This document shows, piece after piece, positions 7,705 through 15,696 of a stretch of 30,636 nt of DNA. A model generated the notes under the pieces. That model was not told where the DNA came from and searched no databases. It worked only from the letters and a program-made list of their open reading frames with translations. The stretch's first letter is position 1, and every line of letters begins with the position of its first letter. The stretch comes from Syntrophaceae bacterium UBA4810 (lineage in GTDB: Bacteria; Desulfobacterota; Syntrophia; Syntrophales; Smithellaceae), in the NCBI GenBank assembly GCA_002402545.1, contig DHGA01000043.1, forward strand, positions 25,848-56,483, written 5' to 3'. A program made the position numbers and the translations under genes.

Positions 7705-9446
7705 AGAAAAATTTATTCCTAAAAATATTTTTCTCCTATTTGGTCATTATTTCTATTTCTTTTTTCGTTTTGGATTTATTAATAAAAGACGAGATAAAAA
7801 AAGTATTGACATCTAAAATTGAAGCAGAATTAAGGGCTTACGTTGATCTTATTGATTTGCGGCCTCCCCAGGAAGTCTTAGACCAATTAACAAGGATATC
7901 TCTTGTATCAAATTCCAGGGTGACTCTCCTCGATAATTTAGGAAGAGTAACAGCGGATTCAGAAAAGGATAGCAAAGACTTGGACAATCATTTATATCGG
8001 CCGGAAATCCAAGAATCCAGGATTAAAGGATATGGGAAATCGGTCCGTTTTAGCAATACCCTTAATGTCGACATGCTTTATGTTGCCGCCCCGATCAAAA
8101 AAAATAACGAGATAACCGGGTATATTCGTCTTGCCCGTCCTCTGCATGATGTAAACGATTTTATCGAAAAAGTTTATCAATCAATATTCGTGACAATAAT
8201 AATATTGGCAATCATCTCCCTGTTGACAGCTCTCTTTATTTCCTATCGGCTTGCCGCGCCAATCAGGCTTATGGAAAAAATAACGCGCAAGCTGCGCCAA
8301 GGCCTTCCGACCAGTTCCATTGTATTGAGAACATCGGACGAAACAAAAAGACTTGCTGAAAATATCAATTATCTTGTGGATGAGCTGAAGAATCAAATAA
8401 AACTGGCCAATGAAGAAAAAAGCAAATTGATGACGGCAATCACAAGTATTAATGAAGGCGTTTTGATTTTGAATAATGAAGAAAAAATTGAATTTGTCAG
8501 CCCAACAATGGCCAATATCCTGAGCCAGGAATATGATAATGTTTACGGAAAGACTTTGCTCGAGGCTCTGCGTAATTTGGAATTGTTGGATTTGTATAAT
8601 AAGTTCAAGCAGTATAAAGAAACTGCTACCGGTGAAATCACATTAGGCGGAACTGATACGATTATTATGAAAGTGAGCATATCATCTTTTCATGGAAGCG
8701 ATGAGACCGATAAAGCAATGATCGTTTTTCATGATGTTACACGCCTGAAAAAGCTGGAAATGATCCGCACGGATTTTATTGCCAACGTTACTCATGAAAT
8801 CCGTACGCCTCTGACGGCGATAATCGGATATCTGGAAACAATTAAATCGGGAAATGTAAAAAAGTCAGAAGATATAAATAAGTTTGTTGGCATTATGTTT
8901 AATCAGGCCGAGCGGCTCAACCGCCTGGTGGAAGACCTGATGACTATATCTAAAATTGAACTTGGTGAAATAAACTTCAAATATGAGGATATCATGATTC
9001 CGGAAGTATTGGACGGCGCGATCTCACTGATGGAAAAGAAAGCCGCTGAAAAAAGAATAAAGATAATCAATGATCTGCCTGGAAAAATTGTTTCAATCAG
9101 TGGTGATAAAGACCGCCTGATGCAGATATTTGTCAATTTATTGGATAACGCCGTTAAATTTAATCAGGATGACGGAACGGTAACAATAAATGCCACAGAA
9201 GAAAAAGCCGGCCTAATTATTAATATAATTGATACAGGCGCTGGAATACCGAAAGAAGAAATTCAGCGCTTAGGCGAGCGCTTTTATCGGGTGGATAAAA
9301 CCCGTTCGCGAGATTTGGGAGGTACTGGTCTGGGTTTATCTATTGTAAAGCATCTGATGATTGCTCACGGCGGCCGGATGGATATTAAAAGCGCGATGGG
9401 GCAGGGAACGACCGTATCTTTGTATTTTCCTTATTCTCAAGGATGA
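7701..9446 (+). CDS. phoR: Phosphate regulon sensor histidine kinase PhoR-like
   Basis: Membrane sensor kinase, expected partner of PhoB. The 581-residue product has TM1 at about 10-28, an extracytoplasmic domain of about 130 residues, TM2 at about 160-182, a HAMP linker (about 183-235), a PAS domain (about 240-350), HisKA with phospho-acceptor H365 in NVTHEIRTPL, and an HATPase_c domain with N-box N483, G1 DTGAGIP (511-517) and G2 GGTGLGLSIVK. The kinase core is intact. Unlike E. coli PhoR, which has no large periplasmic domain, this one has the extracytoplasmic sensor typical of many Gram-positive and deltaproteobacterial PhoR proteins. The start codon is GTG, overlapping phoU by 4 bp. PhoR identity rests on context; sequence alone only says hybrid-free HAMP-PAS kinase. 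Confidence 0.9.
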   Translation: MKKNLFLKIFFSYLVIISISFFVLDLLIKDEIKKVLTSKIEAELRAYVDLIDLRPPQEVLDQLTRISLVSNSRVTLLDNLGRVTADSEKDSKDLDNHLYRPEIQESRIKGYGKSVRFSNTLNVDMLYVAAPIKKNNEITGYIRLARPLHDVNDFIEKVYQSIFVTIIILAIISLLTALFISYRLAAPIRLMEKITRKLRQGLPTSSIVLRTSDETKRLAENINYLVDELKNQIKLANEEKSKLMTAITSINEGVLILNNEEKIEFVSPTMANILSQEYDNVYGKTLLEALRNLELLDLYNKFKQYKETATGEITLGGTDTIIMKVSISSFHGSDETDKAMIVFHDVTRLKKLEMIRTDFIANVTHEIRTPLTAIIGYLETIKSGNVKKSEDINKFVGIMFNQAERLNRLVEDLMTISKIELGEINFKYEDIMIPEVLDGAISLMEKKAAEKRIKIINDLPGKIVSISGDKDRLMQIFVNLLDNAVKFNQDDGTVTINATEEKAGLIINIIDTGAGIPKEEIQRLGERFYRVDKTRSRDLGGTGLGLSIVKHLMIAHGGRMDIKSAMGQGTTVSLYFPYSQG

Positions 9447-9450
9447 TCTT

Positions 9451-10815
9451 TTGAAAAATCTTCTAATTATCGGCGGCAGCGATGCCGGCATCAGCGCGGC
9501 ACTGCGGGCAAAAGAATTATTGCCGGATTCCCGTGTTACGGTAATTACCGAGGATCGCTATCCAAATTTCAGTATTTGTGGTCTTCCATTTCTCATAAGT
9601 GGAGAAGTGTCTCATTGGGAGGCGTTAGCACACAGAACTATTGCGGAAATCGAAAAAGCCGGCATAGAGCTACTTATCGGTAAAAGGGTTGAGTCCATTG
9701 ATCCTATCGCTAAAAATATTATCCTCGCTAAAGATGAACATGCCATTACGGAATATTCGTATGACCGGTTATTAATTGCTACCGGCGGTATGTCCGCGCG
9801 CCCGCTCATCAGTGGTACAGACAACGATGGTGTATTTTTTCTGCGCTGGATAGACGATGGGCGGAAAATACTCGGTTATTTGGCAAAGCAAAGTGTTAAA
9901 AAGGCAATAGTAATAGGTGGCGGATACATTGGGTTGGAAATGGCCGATGCTCTCAGCAGGCGCGGGATTGATGTCACGGTTGTGGAATATGCTCGTTCAT
10001 TGCTGACAACAATGGACGAAGAGATGGGGCATCATATTCGGCAGGAGCTGGAACAAAAAGGTGTGCTCGTCAAGACCGGTATGCCCGTTAATGAAATATT
10101 ACGAAGTAATGATGGAATTATCGTGATTAGCTCCAAAAGTGATAAGCTGCATGCCGATATGGTGATTATTGCGGCGGGCAGCAAGCCCAATACCGATCTT
10201 GCTCAAAAAGCTGGTATTGCACTTGGCACAACGGGGGCTATTTACGTTGATCGTCAATTGAATACAAATCAGCCGGATATTTTCGCCGCCGGTGATTGTG
10301 CGGAAGTATGGCACCGTATTTTGGAGAAAAATGTTTATTCCCCTTTGGGAACGACGGCGCACAAACAGGGCCGCGTGGCCGGGGAGAATATGGCTGGCGG
10401 ATGCGCAAGTTACGAAGGGTCTCTGGGAACGCAGGTGGTTGCAGTGTTTGATTTGGTTATCGCACGGACCGGTCTGCGCGATAGCGAGGCAACCGCGGCT
10501 GGATTTGTGCCATTTACAGATCATTTAGAAACGTGGGATCACAAGGTCTATTACCCCTCTGCCCGTAGAATTATCATACGTATTACCGGTGACCGAAATA
10601 CAGGAAAACTTCTTGGCGCTCAGATAGTTGGTCATAGGTCTTCTGAAATCGCCAAGCGCATTGATATATTTGCCACAGCTCTCTATCATGGTATGAAAGT
10701 TGAGGATATCGACAAATTGGATTTAAGTTACACGCCGCCCTTGAGCACACCTTGGGATCCTGTGCAAATGGCAGCCCACGCCTGGATCGACAAAGCTCGC
10801 AAGAAGTTCCTGTAG
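9451..10815 (+). CDS. FAD-dependent disulfide reductase, CoA-disulfide reductase/NADH oxidase family
   Basis: A 454-residue flavoprotein that should use NAD(P)H to reduce a disulfide, persulfide or oxygen through a single redox cysteine. Visible are the FAD dinucleotide fold IIGGSDAGISAALRA (residues 6-20), the family's active-site motif NFSICGLPF with C43, the NAD(P)H fold VIGGGYIGLEMADAL (about 154-168), the second FAD motif IFAAGDCAEV (about 277-286) and the C-terminal dimerisation domain. The single-cysteine CGXP motif separates it from two-cysteine glutathione or lipoamide reductases. The start is a TTG at 9451 behind AAGGATG, 4 bp after the phoR stop; a longer frame from 9361 would lie inside phoR. 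The exact substrate (CoA disulfide, polysulfide or oxygen) cannot be decided here. Its position behind phoR suggests co-transcription. Confidence 0.85.
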   Translation: MKNLLIIGGSDAGISAALRAKELLPDSRVTVITEDRYPNFSICGLPFLISGEVSHWEALAHRTIAEIEKAGIELLIGKRVESIDPIAKNIILAKDEHAITEYSYDRLLIATGGMSARPLISGTDNDGVFFLRWIDDGRKILGYLAKQSVKKAIVIGGGYIGLEMADALSRRGIDVTVVEYARSLLTTMDEEMGHHIRQELEQKGVLVKTGMPVNEILRSNDGIIVISSKSDKLHADMVIIAAGSKPNTDLAQKAGIALGTTGAIYVDRQLNTNQPDIFAAGDCAEVWHRILEKNVYSPLGTTAHKQGRVAGENMAGGCASYEGSLGTQVVAVFDLVIARTGLRDSEATAAGFVPFTDHLETWDHKVYYPSARRIIIRITGDRNTGKLLGAQIVGHRSSEIAKRIDIFATALYHGMKVEDIDKLDLSYTPPLSTPWDPVQMAAHAWIDKARKKFL

Positions 10816-10895
10816 TCGAAGATAAAAGCTGTTGGAAAATATTTTTTAAACCGTGTTATGATCTGATAATCATGAGAAATCACGGAGGAAAGTTC

Positions 10896-11043
10896 ATGAA
10901 AAGTGAGATTGCCCAGGCTATTGGACTTAAAATATAATCCGGTCGCTCTCATCTGCTCTGAGGAAATGCCTATGGATGCCATGCAGTTTGCCCCCGGAAA
11001 ATGGGGTTGCGTGATGTGGCTGGTTGTTCACGTGGCCAAGGGC
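10896..11043 (+). pseudogene. Truncated, frameshifted DUF169 gene fragment
   Basis: Remnant of a DUF169 gene, homologous to the first 49 codons of the complete gene at 19315. It keeps a good ribosome binding site (GGAGG, 10884-10888) and an ATG, and reads MKSEIAQAIGLK before an extra A in an A4 run (10929-10932; A3 at 19348-19350 in the complete copy) shifts the frame into an early stop. The other frame then continues YNPVALICSEEMPMDAMQF and GKWGCVMWLVVHVAKG. Homology stops at about 11042, immediately before the tetR 3' end. Bases 10917-10975 match the complete copy with one substitution and one insertion, whereas both flanks are much more divergent. It cannot encode the full protein. Confidence 0.88.
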
Positions 11044-11048
11044 ATACA

Positions 11049-11720
11049 TCATGAACACAATTCGGAATCTTCTGTCATAAGATTCTTCATTATGTAATTT
11101 TCCACCAGCTTGTCTGCTTTTTTTCTGGAATATTTTCCCTCAAAAGTCCATCCGCGTAGGGCCAGGCTGGCTTGCAGGCAAAAGGTCATGCTTGCGGCAA
11201 AGAACGGGTCATTGACTTTAAAGGTGCCCTTTTTAATTCCGGTTTGTATATAGCCTGCCATCTGTTTAATCTGCCTCATTTCCTGCTGTTTAGCACGTTC
11301 CAGGTATTTGGGTGGAAGAAGATGCGATTCTCGATACATTAATTTGACTTCATCGCTAAATTCATGGATGTTCTTTTGAGTATTTCTTATACTCGTACGC
11401 ATTTTCTCTTCCGGATCTTCAATGGCGTCGATTTCGGGGCCAAAGGATGATTCTTCCACAATCTGGTGGAAAACATCGAATACCAGACAAAGAATATCTT
11501 CCTTCTTTTTGATGTAATCATATAAATTACCCATGGCCAGACCAGTGGCTTTCGATATTTCGCGGATTGTTGTGTTTCCAGAACCTTTCTTAATAAAAAG
11601 TTTAGCCGCTTTCTTGGCGATCAGTAATTGTTTGCTCTTAACGAGATCTGTGTTTTTGATTCGACTGAATGTCATTAATGAGGTTTTTTTGCTTTCTCTA
11701 TATTTTTTTGTTTTTTTCAT
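11049..11720 (-). CDS. TetR/AcrR-family transcriptional regulator
   Basis: A DNA-binding repressor (223 residues) divergent from the liv/CoA-transferase operon. The N-terminal helix-turn-helix reads TIREISKATGLAMGNLYDYI, with the family-typical GLAMGNLYDYIKKKEDIL core at about residues 63-80. The C-terminal ligand-binding part is helical and not specific. A basic extension of about 28 residues precedes the usual TetR start, and internal Met16 is an alternative start. On the minus strand AAAGAGATG lies just upstream of the ATG at 11720. Context suggests it controls livHMGF and the CoA-transferase genes, possibly in response to an acyl-CoA or the imported acid (inference). Confidence 0.88.
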   Translation of the reverse strand: MKKTKKYRESKKTSLMTFSRIKNTDLVKSKQLLIAKKAAKLFIKKGSGNTTIREISKATGLAMGNLYDYIKKKEDILCLVFDVFHQIVEESSFGPEIDAIEDPEEKMRTSIRNTQKNIHEFSDEVKLMYRESHLLPPKYLERAKQQEMRQIKQMAGYIQTGIKKGTFKVNDPFFAASMTFCLQASLALRGWTFEGKYSRKKADKLVENYIMKNLMTEDSELCS

Positions 11721-11779
11721 AACATCTCTTTATTTGGCGCTCGCTTTTGAAGTATCGATATCTAGTAAAAACAAATAAT

Positions 11780-11808
11780 TATTTACCTTAGGTGGAATTA
11801 CATAACAA
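11780..11808 (-). promoter_or_regulatory. Possible promoter of the TetR-family gene
   Basis: Read on the minus strand, TTGTTA (11808-11803), a 17-base spacer and TAAATA (11785-11780) resemble a sigma70 promoter about 60 bp upstream of the tetR start. The AT-rich background weakens the call. Confidence 0.3.
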
Positions 11809-11898
11809 TAAATAAGAATAAAATAAAGAAATATTTTCTCTTGCGTCGGGATTAGATGCATGATAGGCGTTTACACACATAGATAGCGAGCGCCCGCT

Positions 11899-11921
11899 CT
11901 TGTTTATCTTGAGTAAGCAAG
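11899..11921. promoter_or_regulatory. Imperfect palindrome, candidate TetR-family operator
   Basis: CTTGTTTA (11899-11906) and TAAGCAAG (11914-11921) are inverted around seven bases, with one G-T type mismatch. Size and position between the divergent genes fit a TetR-family operator, but nothing in the sequence proves binding. Confidence 0.25.
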
Positions 11922-12289
11922 AATTGTCGGCGTTAGATATATTAATAAAAGCCTAATATTTTATTGTAAAAAGTTCAGAAGAAAGATGACCAGCGGTTCG
12001 GTTGCTCCATGAATTTATGTGGCAAAGCGAAGGATAAGGGTTCAGCAAAAAGGCGAGAAAAGGAATAATAATGTCGAAATAAGCAGTGAATCTGCTGCTA
12101 ATTATTTCTGGAATACTTCTTTAAAGGCTATCGAGAGGATAAAATTATGGCATGGGTTATTTCTGTTTTGACTGATATTCAACGATGCGTTTAGTTGTCG
12201 ATTGTATATATGTTATCTGAAAAATGGTCATATCTAGGTTTGTTAGCAGTGTCCGGAAGGAAGCGTATAAAAAAAGGAGGTAGAATGAA

Positions 12290-13162
12290 ATGAATCCGGT
12301 CGTGTCAACGTATATAGTCCAGGGGATTTACGGGATAACGTACGGGATGATATTATTTTTAATTGCGTCGGGATTGAACATCATATTTGGGATGATGGGA
12401 ATATTAAACATGGCTCACGCGGCTTTTCTCATGCTGGCGGGGTATTTTTGCTACCAGGTCGTGCAGATAACAGGTAATTTTTGGATGGGACTTATTTTTG
12501 CACCAATTTTGGTGGCGGTTTTGGGTGTATTGATGGAGCAGCTGTTTCTGCGTCGGGTGTTAGGGAGTCATGTAGGGGAGTTGATTCTGACAATGGGGAT
12601 TGCAAACGTGATTGTTGCGGGGATCAAAAAGATATGGGGGACAGAGAGCCTGCCATTGCAGATGCCGGATCTTTTAAGCGGGATGGTTAGTATTGCAGGG
12701 ATGGGATACCCTGTGTACCGTTTGTTCGTAATTGGTTTGGCGCTAGCAGTGATGCTGTTCATGATGTTACTTTTGTATAGGACGCGTCTGGGGAAAGTCG
12801 TTCGTGCGGCGGTATCGGATCGGGAGATGGTCAATGCCTTGGGAATCAATATCAATCTGGTGTCAATGCTTGTGTTTGGAGTGGGGACGTGGATGGCGGG
12901 ACTTGCGGGAGTGGTGATAGCCCCGATCCTGACAGTGTTTCCGGGACTTGCGGACCAAGTGGGTATGGACGCGTTCATTGTGGTGGTAACGGGTGGCTTC
13001 GGAAGCCTGCAGGGGGCGTTTATCGTTTCGATCATATTCGGGCTTTTGAGTTCCTACGGGGTGCAGTTTGTTTCGCAGTTTGCGCCAGTGCTGATAGTAG
13101 TCTTTATGGCCATTGTATTGGTGTTTCGTCCTAACGGGTTATTTGGTGCAAAGGAACGGTGA
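12290..13162 (+). CDS. livH: Branched-chain amino acid-type ABC transporter permease LivH
   Basis: Inner-membrane permease of a Liv/HAAT-family importer, paired with LivM. The 290-residue product is almost entirely membrane-embedded (about eight spans), with the family features GLNIIFGMMGILNMAHAAF (about 28-46) and the C-terminal GGFGSLQGAF and FRPNGLFGAKER. The ATG at 12290 follows AAAGGAGG by 9 bases; an ATG at 12284 is followed at once by a stop. The stop overlaps the livM start region. Glycine is very often encoded by GGG and threonine by ACG, unlike the pst genes. The family also transports urea, amides and aromatic or dicarboxylic acids, so branched-chain amino acids are not implied. 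Confidence 0.93.
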   Translation: MNPVVSTYIVQGIYGITYGMILFLIASGLNIIFGMMGILNMAHAAFLMLAGYFCYQVVQITGNFWMGLIFAPILVAVLGVLMEQLFLRRVLGSHVGELILTMGIANVIVAGIKKIWGTESLPLQMPDLLSGMVSIAGMGYPVYRLFVIGLALAVMLFMMLLLYRTRLGKVVRAAVSDREMVNALGININLVSMLVFGVGTWMAGLAGVVIAPILTVFPGLADQVGMDAFIVVVTGGFGSLQGAFIVSIIFGLLSSYGVQFVSQFAPVLIVVFMAIVLVFRPNGLFGAKER

Positions 13163-14148
13163 TGATGAATAAGACGACAAGGATAATTTTATGGATGATA
13201 GGGATTCTGGTTTTGGTCTTAATCCCGAAGTTATTCGGGGTATATTACACGAACATGGTGGTGACTTTTGCGATCCTATCGGTGTTTGCGTTATCCCTTA
13301 ACATGCTTTTAGGGTACACGGGGCTTTTGAGTTTTGGGCACGCGATGTTTTTCGGATTCGGGGGCTACGGGACAGCCCTGGCGCTGAAGCACATTGGGGG
13401 GCTTGGGTTACTGCCAGCGATCGGGATAGGCGTGCTGTCGGCGGTAGTTTTAGCGCTGATTTTGTGTCCGCTTGTGGTCCGAGTGAGCGGGACAGCGTTT
13501 GCAATGCTGCACTTAGCGTTCGGGCAGCTGATGTACGTTCTCGCGCTTAAGATGTACCGGGTGACAGGGGGCGAGGACGGGATCGCGAACTTTCCGGTTC
13601 CGGGGATTTTAACGGAGAGCCTGAAGAATTCGCCAGAGAATTTTTATTACATGGCGATGATAATTCTGTGTCTCTGCGCCTGGATGATGTGGTTTTTTAC
13701 GAAGACGCCTTTCGGGCAGATTCAAGTGGGGATGAGGGACAATGCGAACCGAATCGATTACTTGGGGTATAAAGTTCCTCAGTCTAAAGCGGTGATTTAC
13801 ACCCTGTCGGCGATGTTTGCTGGGGTTGCTGGATCGATTTATGGGTTGTTTCTCAACCTGGTGTCGGCGGATGGATCACTAGGGATTGTGATGTCGTTTG
13901 TGCCGATTGTTTCGGTGATGATTGGAGGTGTAGGGAGCTTTTTTGGTCCCATTTTAGGTGTGGCAGTGTTCAAAATGGTAGACGAATTAATCCTGCGGTA
14001 CACGGAAAGCACAGAACTGGTTATGGGGATCATCCTGATTGTGGTGATGATGTTCATGCCGATGGGTTTTATGGGCCTGATTAACCTGCTGAAGAAAAGA
14101 ATAAAGGCGTGGTTTGTGGCTAGGGCTGAAATGGAGAAGGTGTCATGA
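13162..14148 (+). CDS. livM: Branched-chain amino acid-type ABC transporter permease LivM
   Basis: Second permease of the Liv-type importer, about 328 residues with multiple membrane spans. The LivM hallmarks NMLLGYTGLLSFGHAMFFG and GGVGSFFGPILG are clear. The start region is GTGATGATG (13159-13167); the ATG at 13162 or 13165 is more likely than the GTG because AAGGAA lies at 13151-13156. The frame overlaps the livH stop by a base or so, and its own stop overlaps the livG start (ATGA), indicating translational coupling. Codon choice shares the GGG/ACG-rich pattern of livH. Confidence 0.93.
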   Translation: MMNKTTRIILWMIGILVLVLIPKLFGVYYTNMVVTFAILSVFALSLNMLLGYTGLLSFGHAMFFGFGGYGTALALKHIGGLGLLPAIGIGVLSAVVLALILCPLVVRVSGTAFAMLHLAFGQLMYVLALKMYRVTGGEDGIANFPVPGILTESLKNSPENFYYMAMIILCLCAWMMWFFTKTPFGQIQVGMRDNANRIDYLGYKVPQSKAVIYTLSAMFAGVAGSIYGLFLNLVSADGSLGIVMSFVPIVSVMIGGVGSFFGPILGVAVFKMVDELILRYTESTELVMGIILIVVMMFMPMGFMGLINLLKKRIKAWFVARAEMEKVS

Positions 14149-14891
14149 ATATACTGGAGACGAGAGATTTGCATCACAACTTCGGCCCGTTGAAGGTGCT
14201 GTTCGGGGTAGATCTGCAGGTGGAGCAAGGGGAGCGTCACGCGGTGATCGGCCCAAACGGGGCGGGGAAGACGACGTTGTTTAATACTATCACGGGGACG
14301 TACGTACCGACCTCGGGAAAGGTGTTATTCAAGGGAAAGGACATTACGGGTTACCCGCCGCACAAGCTAGCGCGGATAGGGATAGGGCGGTCGTTTCAGA
14401 TAACGAGCACCTTTACGAACTTGATGGCGTTTCAGAACATCCGTCTGGCGATTTTGTCGAAAGACGGGATCCGATTTAACTTATTTCGCCGGGTGGACAG
14501 GATGAAGAGAGTGACCGAAGAAACAGAGGAGATGCTGAGGCGAATAAATCTGTACGAGGACCGGGACACGCCGGTTTCCGCTTTGTCTTATGGGAAATCG
14601 CGAGCTCTGGAGATCAGTATGGCGTTAGCGACAGATCCAGAAATGGTGTTACTCGACGAATTTTCGGCGGGTATGTCGAAGGAGGAGACACACGATGCGG
14701 TGGCGTTGATCCGTAAGTTGACAGAGGGGAAAACGGTGGTGATCATCGAGCACGACATGGACGTGGTCTTCAACCTTGCGGATCGGATCACGGTATTGCA
14801 TTACGGAAAAATCCTGGCCACAGGAAAGCCGGAAGATATTCGGAACAACCAGGATGTGAAGGACGCCTATTTGGGGGATCTGGAAGTTTGA
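14145..14891 (+). CDS. livG: Liv-type ABC transporter ATP-binding protein LivG
   Basis: First of two ATPases of the importer, 248 residues. Walker A is GPNGAGKT (36-43), the signature region is LSYGKSRALEISMALA (about 147-162), Walker B is MVLLDEF (167-173) and the switch histidine is in VVIIEHDMDVV. The residue after the catalytic glutamate is Phe173 instead of the near-universal proline (DEP), an unusual substitution, although D171 and E172 are intact. The ATGA overlap with livM supports coupled translation. It is 46 bp upstream of livF. Confidence 0.93.
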   Translation: MNILETRDLHHNFGPLKVLFGVDLQVEQGERHAVIGPNGAGKTTLFNTITGTYVPTSGKVLFKGKDITGYPPHKLARIGIGRSFQITSTFTNLMAFQNIRLAILSKDGIRFNLFRRVDRMKRVTEETEEMLRRINLYEDRDTPVSALSYGKSRALEISMALATDPEMVLLDEFSAGMSKEETHDAVALIRKLTEGKTVVIIEHDMDVVFNLADRITVLHYGKILATGKPEDIRNNQDVKDAYLGDLEV

Positions 14892-14937
14892 GATGTACTG
14901 AAGAGCCGATAAAGACTGAAAAAAGAGGTAACATGAT

Positions 14938-15654
14938 ATGTTATTGGAAGTGAAGGAATTGAACACCCATTACGGGCCAAGCCATGTGTTGCAGGGGATC
15001 AATTTGAGTATTGCCGAGGGCGAGCTAGTGGCGCTATTGGGCCGGAACGGAATGGGTAAGAGCACGACGCTGAAAAGCATAATGGGTATGGTTAAGCCGA
15101 CGTCAGGTTCGGTGTTGTTTGAAGGGAAGGAGATCGCCGGTCTGTCTTCGTACAAGGTGGCACAGGCAGGAATTGGTTATGTTCCGGAGGAAAGAAGAAT
15201 TTTTCCAGAGCTTTCGGTGCTGGACAACCTTATGTTGGGGATCAAGGGCGGGAAAATCTCAAATACGAACGATCCGAATGCGTGGACGGTCGAGCGGATC
15301 TTTCACCACTTTCCGAAGCTTAAAGAGCGGGCGCATCAACCTGGAGGCTTTCTTTCAGGGGGAGAGCAGCAAATGCTGTCCGTTGGGCGTTCGCTAATGG
15401 GAAATCCGAAACTGCTTTTGGTGGACGAGCCATCAGAAGGTTTGGCGCCGGTCATGGTGCAAGAAGTACGTAACGTTCTTGAACAGATCAACAAGGCTGG
15501 GGTGTCAGTGCTTCTGGTGGAGCATAACCTGAAGGTGGCCATGTCTCTGGCGCACCGGGTTTACCTAATGTCCAAAGCCTGCATCGGCTGTGAGGCGGAT
15601 GTCGAGGAAGTCAGAAACAATCACGACCTCCGCGCCAGATATCTGGAAGTATGA
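14938..15654 (+). CDS. livF: Liv-type ABC transporter ATP-binding protein LivF
   Basis: Second ATPase of the importer, 238 residues. Walker A GRNGMGKST (about 36-44), Q-loop region GYVPEERRIFPELSV, signature LSGGEQQMLSVGRSL, Walker B LLLVDEPSEGLAP and switch histidine VLLVEHNLKVA are all present; the PEERRIFP and EPSEGLAP strings are LivF-specific. Start at 14938 is supported by AAAAGAGGTAAC upstream; an ATG at 14933 is out of frame. Forty-two bases separate it from the CoA-transferase gene, consistent with one transcript. Confidence 0.94.
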   Translation: MLLEVKELNTHYGPSHVLQGINLSIAEGELVALLGRNGMGKSTTLKSIMGMVKPTSGSVLFEGKEIAGLSSYKVAQAGIGYVPEERRIFPELSVLDNLMLGIKGGKISNTNDPNAWTVERIFHHFPKLKERAHQPGGFLSGGEQQMLSVGRSLMGNPKLLLVDEPSEGLAPVMVQEVRNVLEQINKAGVSVLLVEHNLKVAMSLAHRVYLMSKACIGCEADVEEVRNNHDLRARYLEV

Positions 15655-15696
15655 AGGTATGGTGTCATGGCGCACCTCGATCACTAAGGAGACAAT

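Larger units (their letters stand above)
11721..12289. other. 569-bp divergent intergenic region between tetR and livH
   Basis: No convincing coding frame. It holds a possible minus-strand promoter for tetR (11780-11808), a 10-bp inverted repeat with widely spaced arms (GGCGCTCGCT at 11736-11745, AGCGAGCGCC at 11885-11894), an imperfect palindrome at 11899-11921 and an imperfect hairpin at 12076-12108 (GAAATAAGCAG with CTGC and TTATTTC). A consensus ribosome binding site AAAGGAGG (12273-12280) serves livH. No clear sigma70 or sigma54 promoter was found for livH. Confidence 0.5.

Noticed and set aside
12120..12280. Sigma70 or sigma54 promoter for livH
   Set aside because: TTGACT at 12168 has no acceptable -10 at 16-18 bp, and TGGCATGGG at 12148 lacks the GC expected 10 bases after GG.
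11841..12375. 13-bp direct repeat TTGCGTCGGGATT at 11841 and 12363
   Set aside because: Exact 13-mers are expected several times by chance in 30 kb, and one copy lies inside the livH coding sequence.
12568..13035. 155-codon minus-strand frame over livH
   Set aside because: Composition is that of an antisense reading of a membrane protein; no ribosome binding site or domain.
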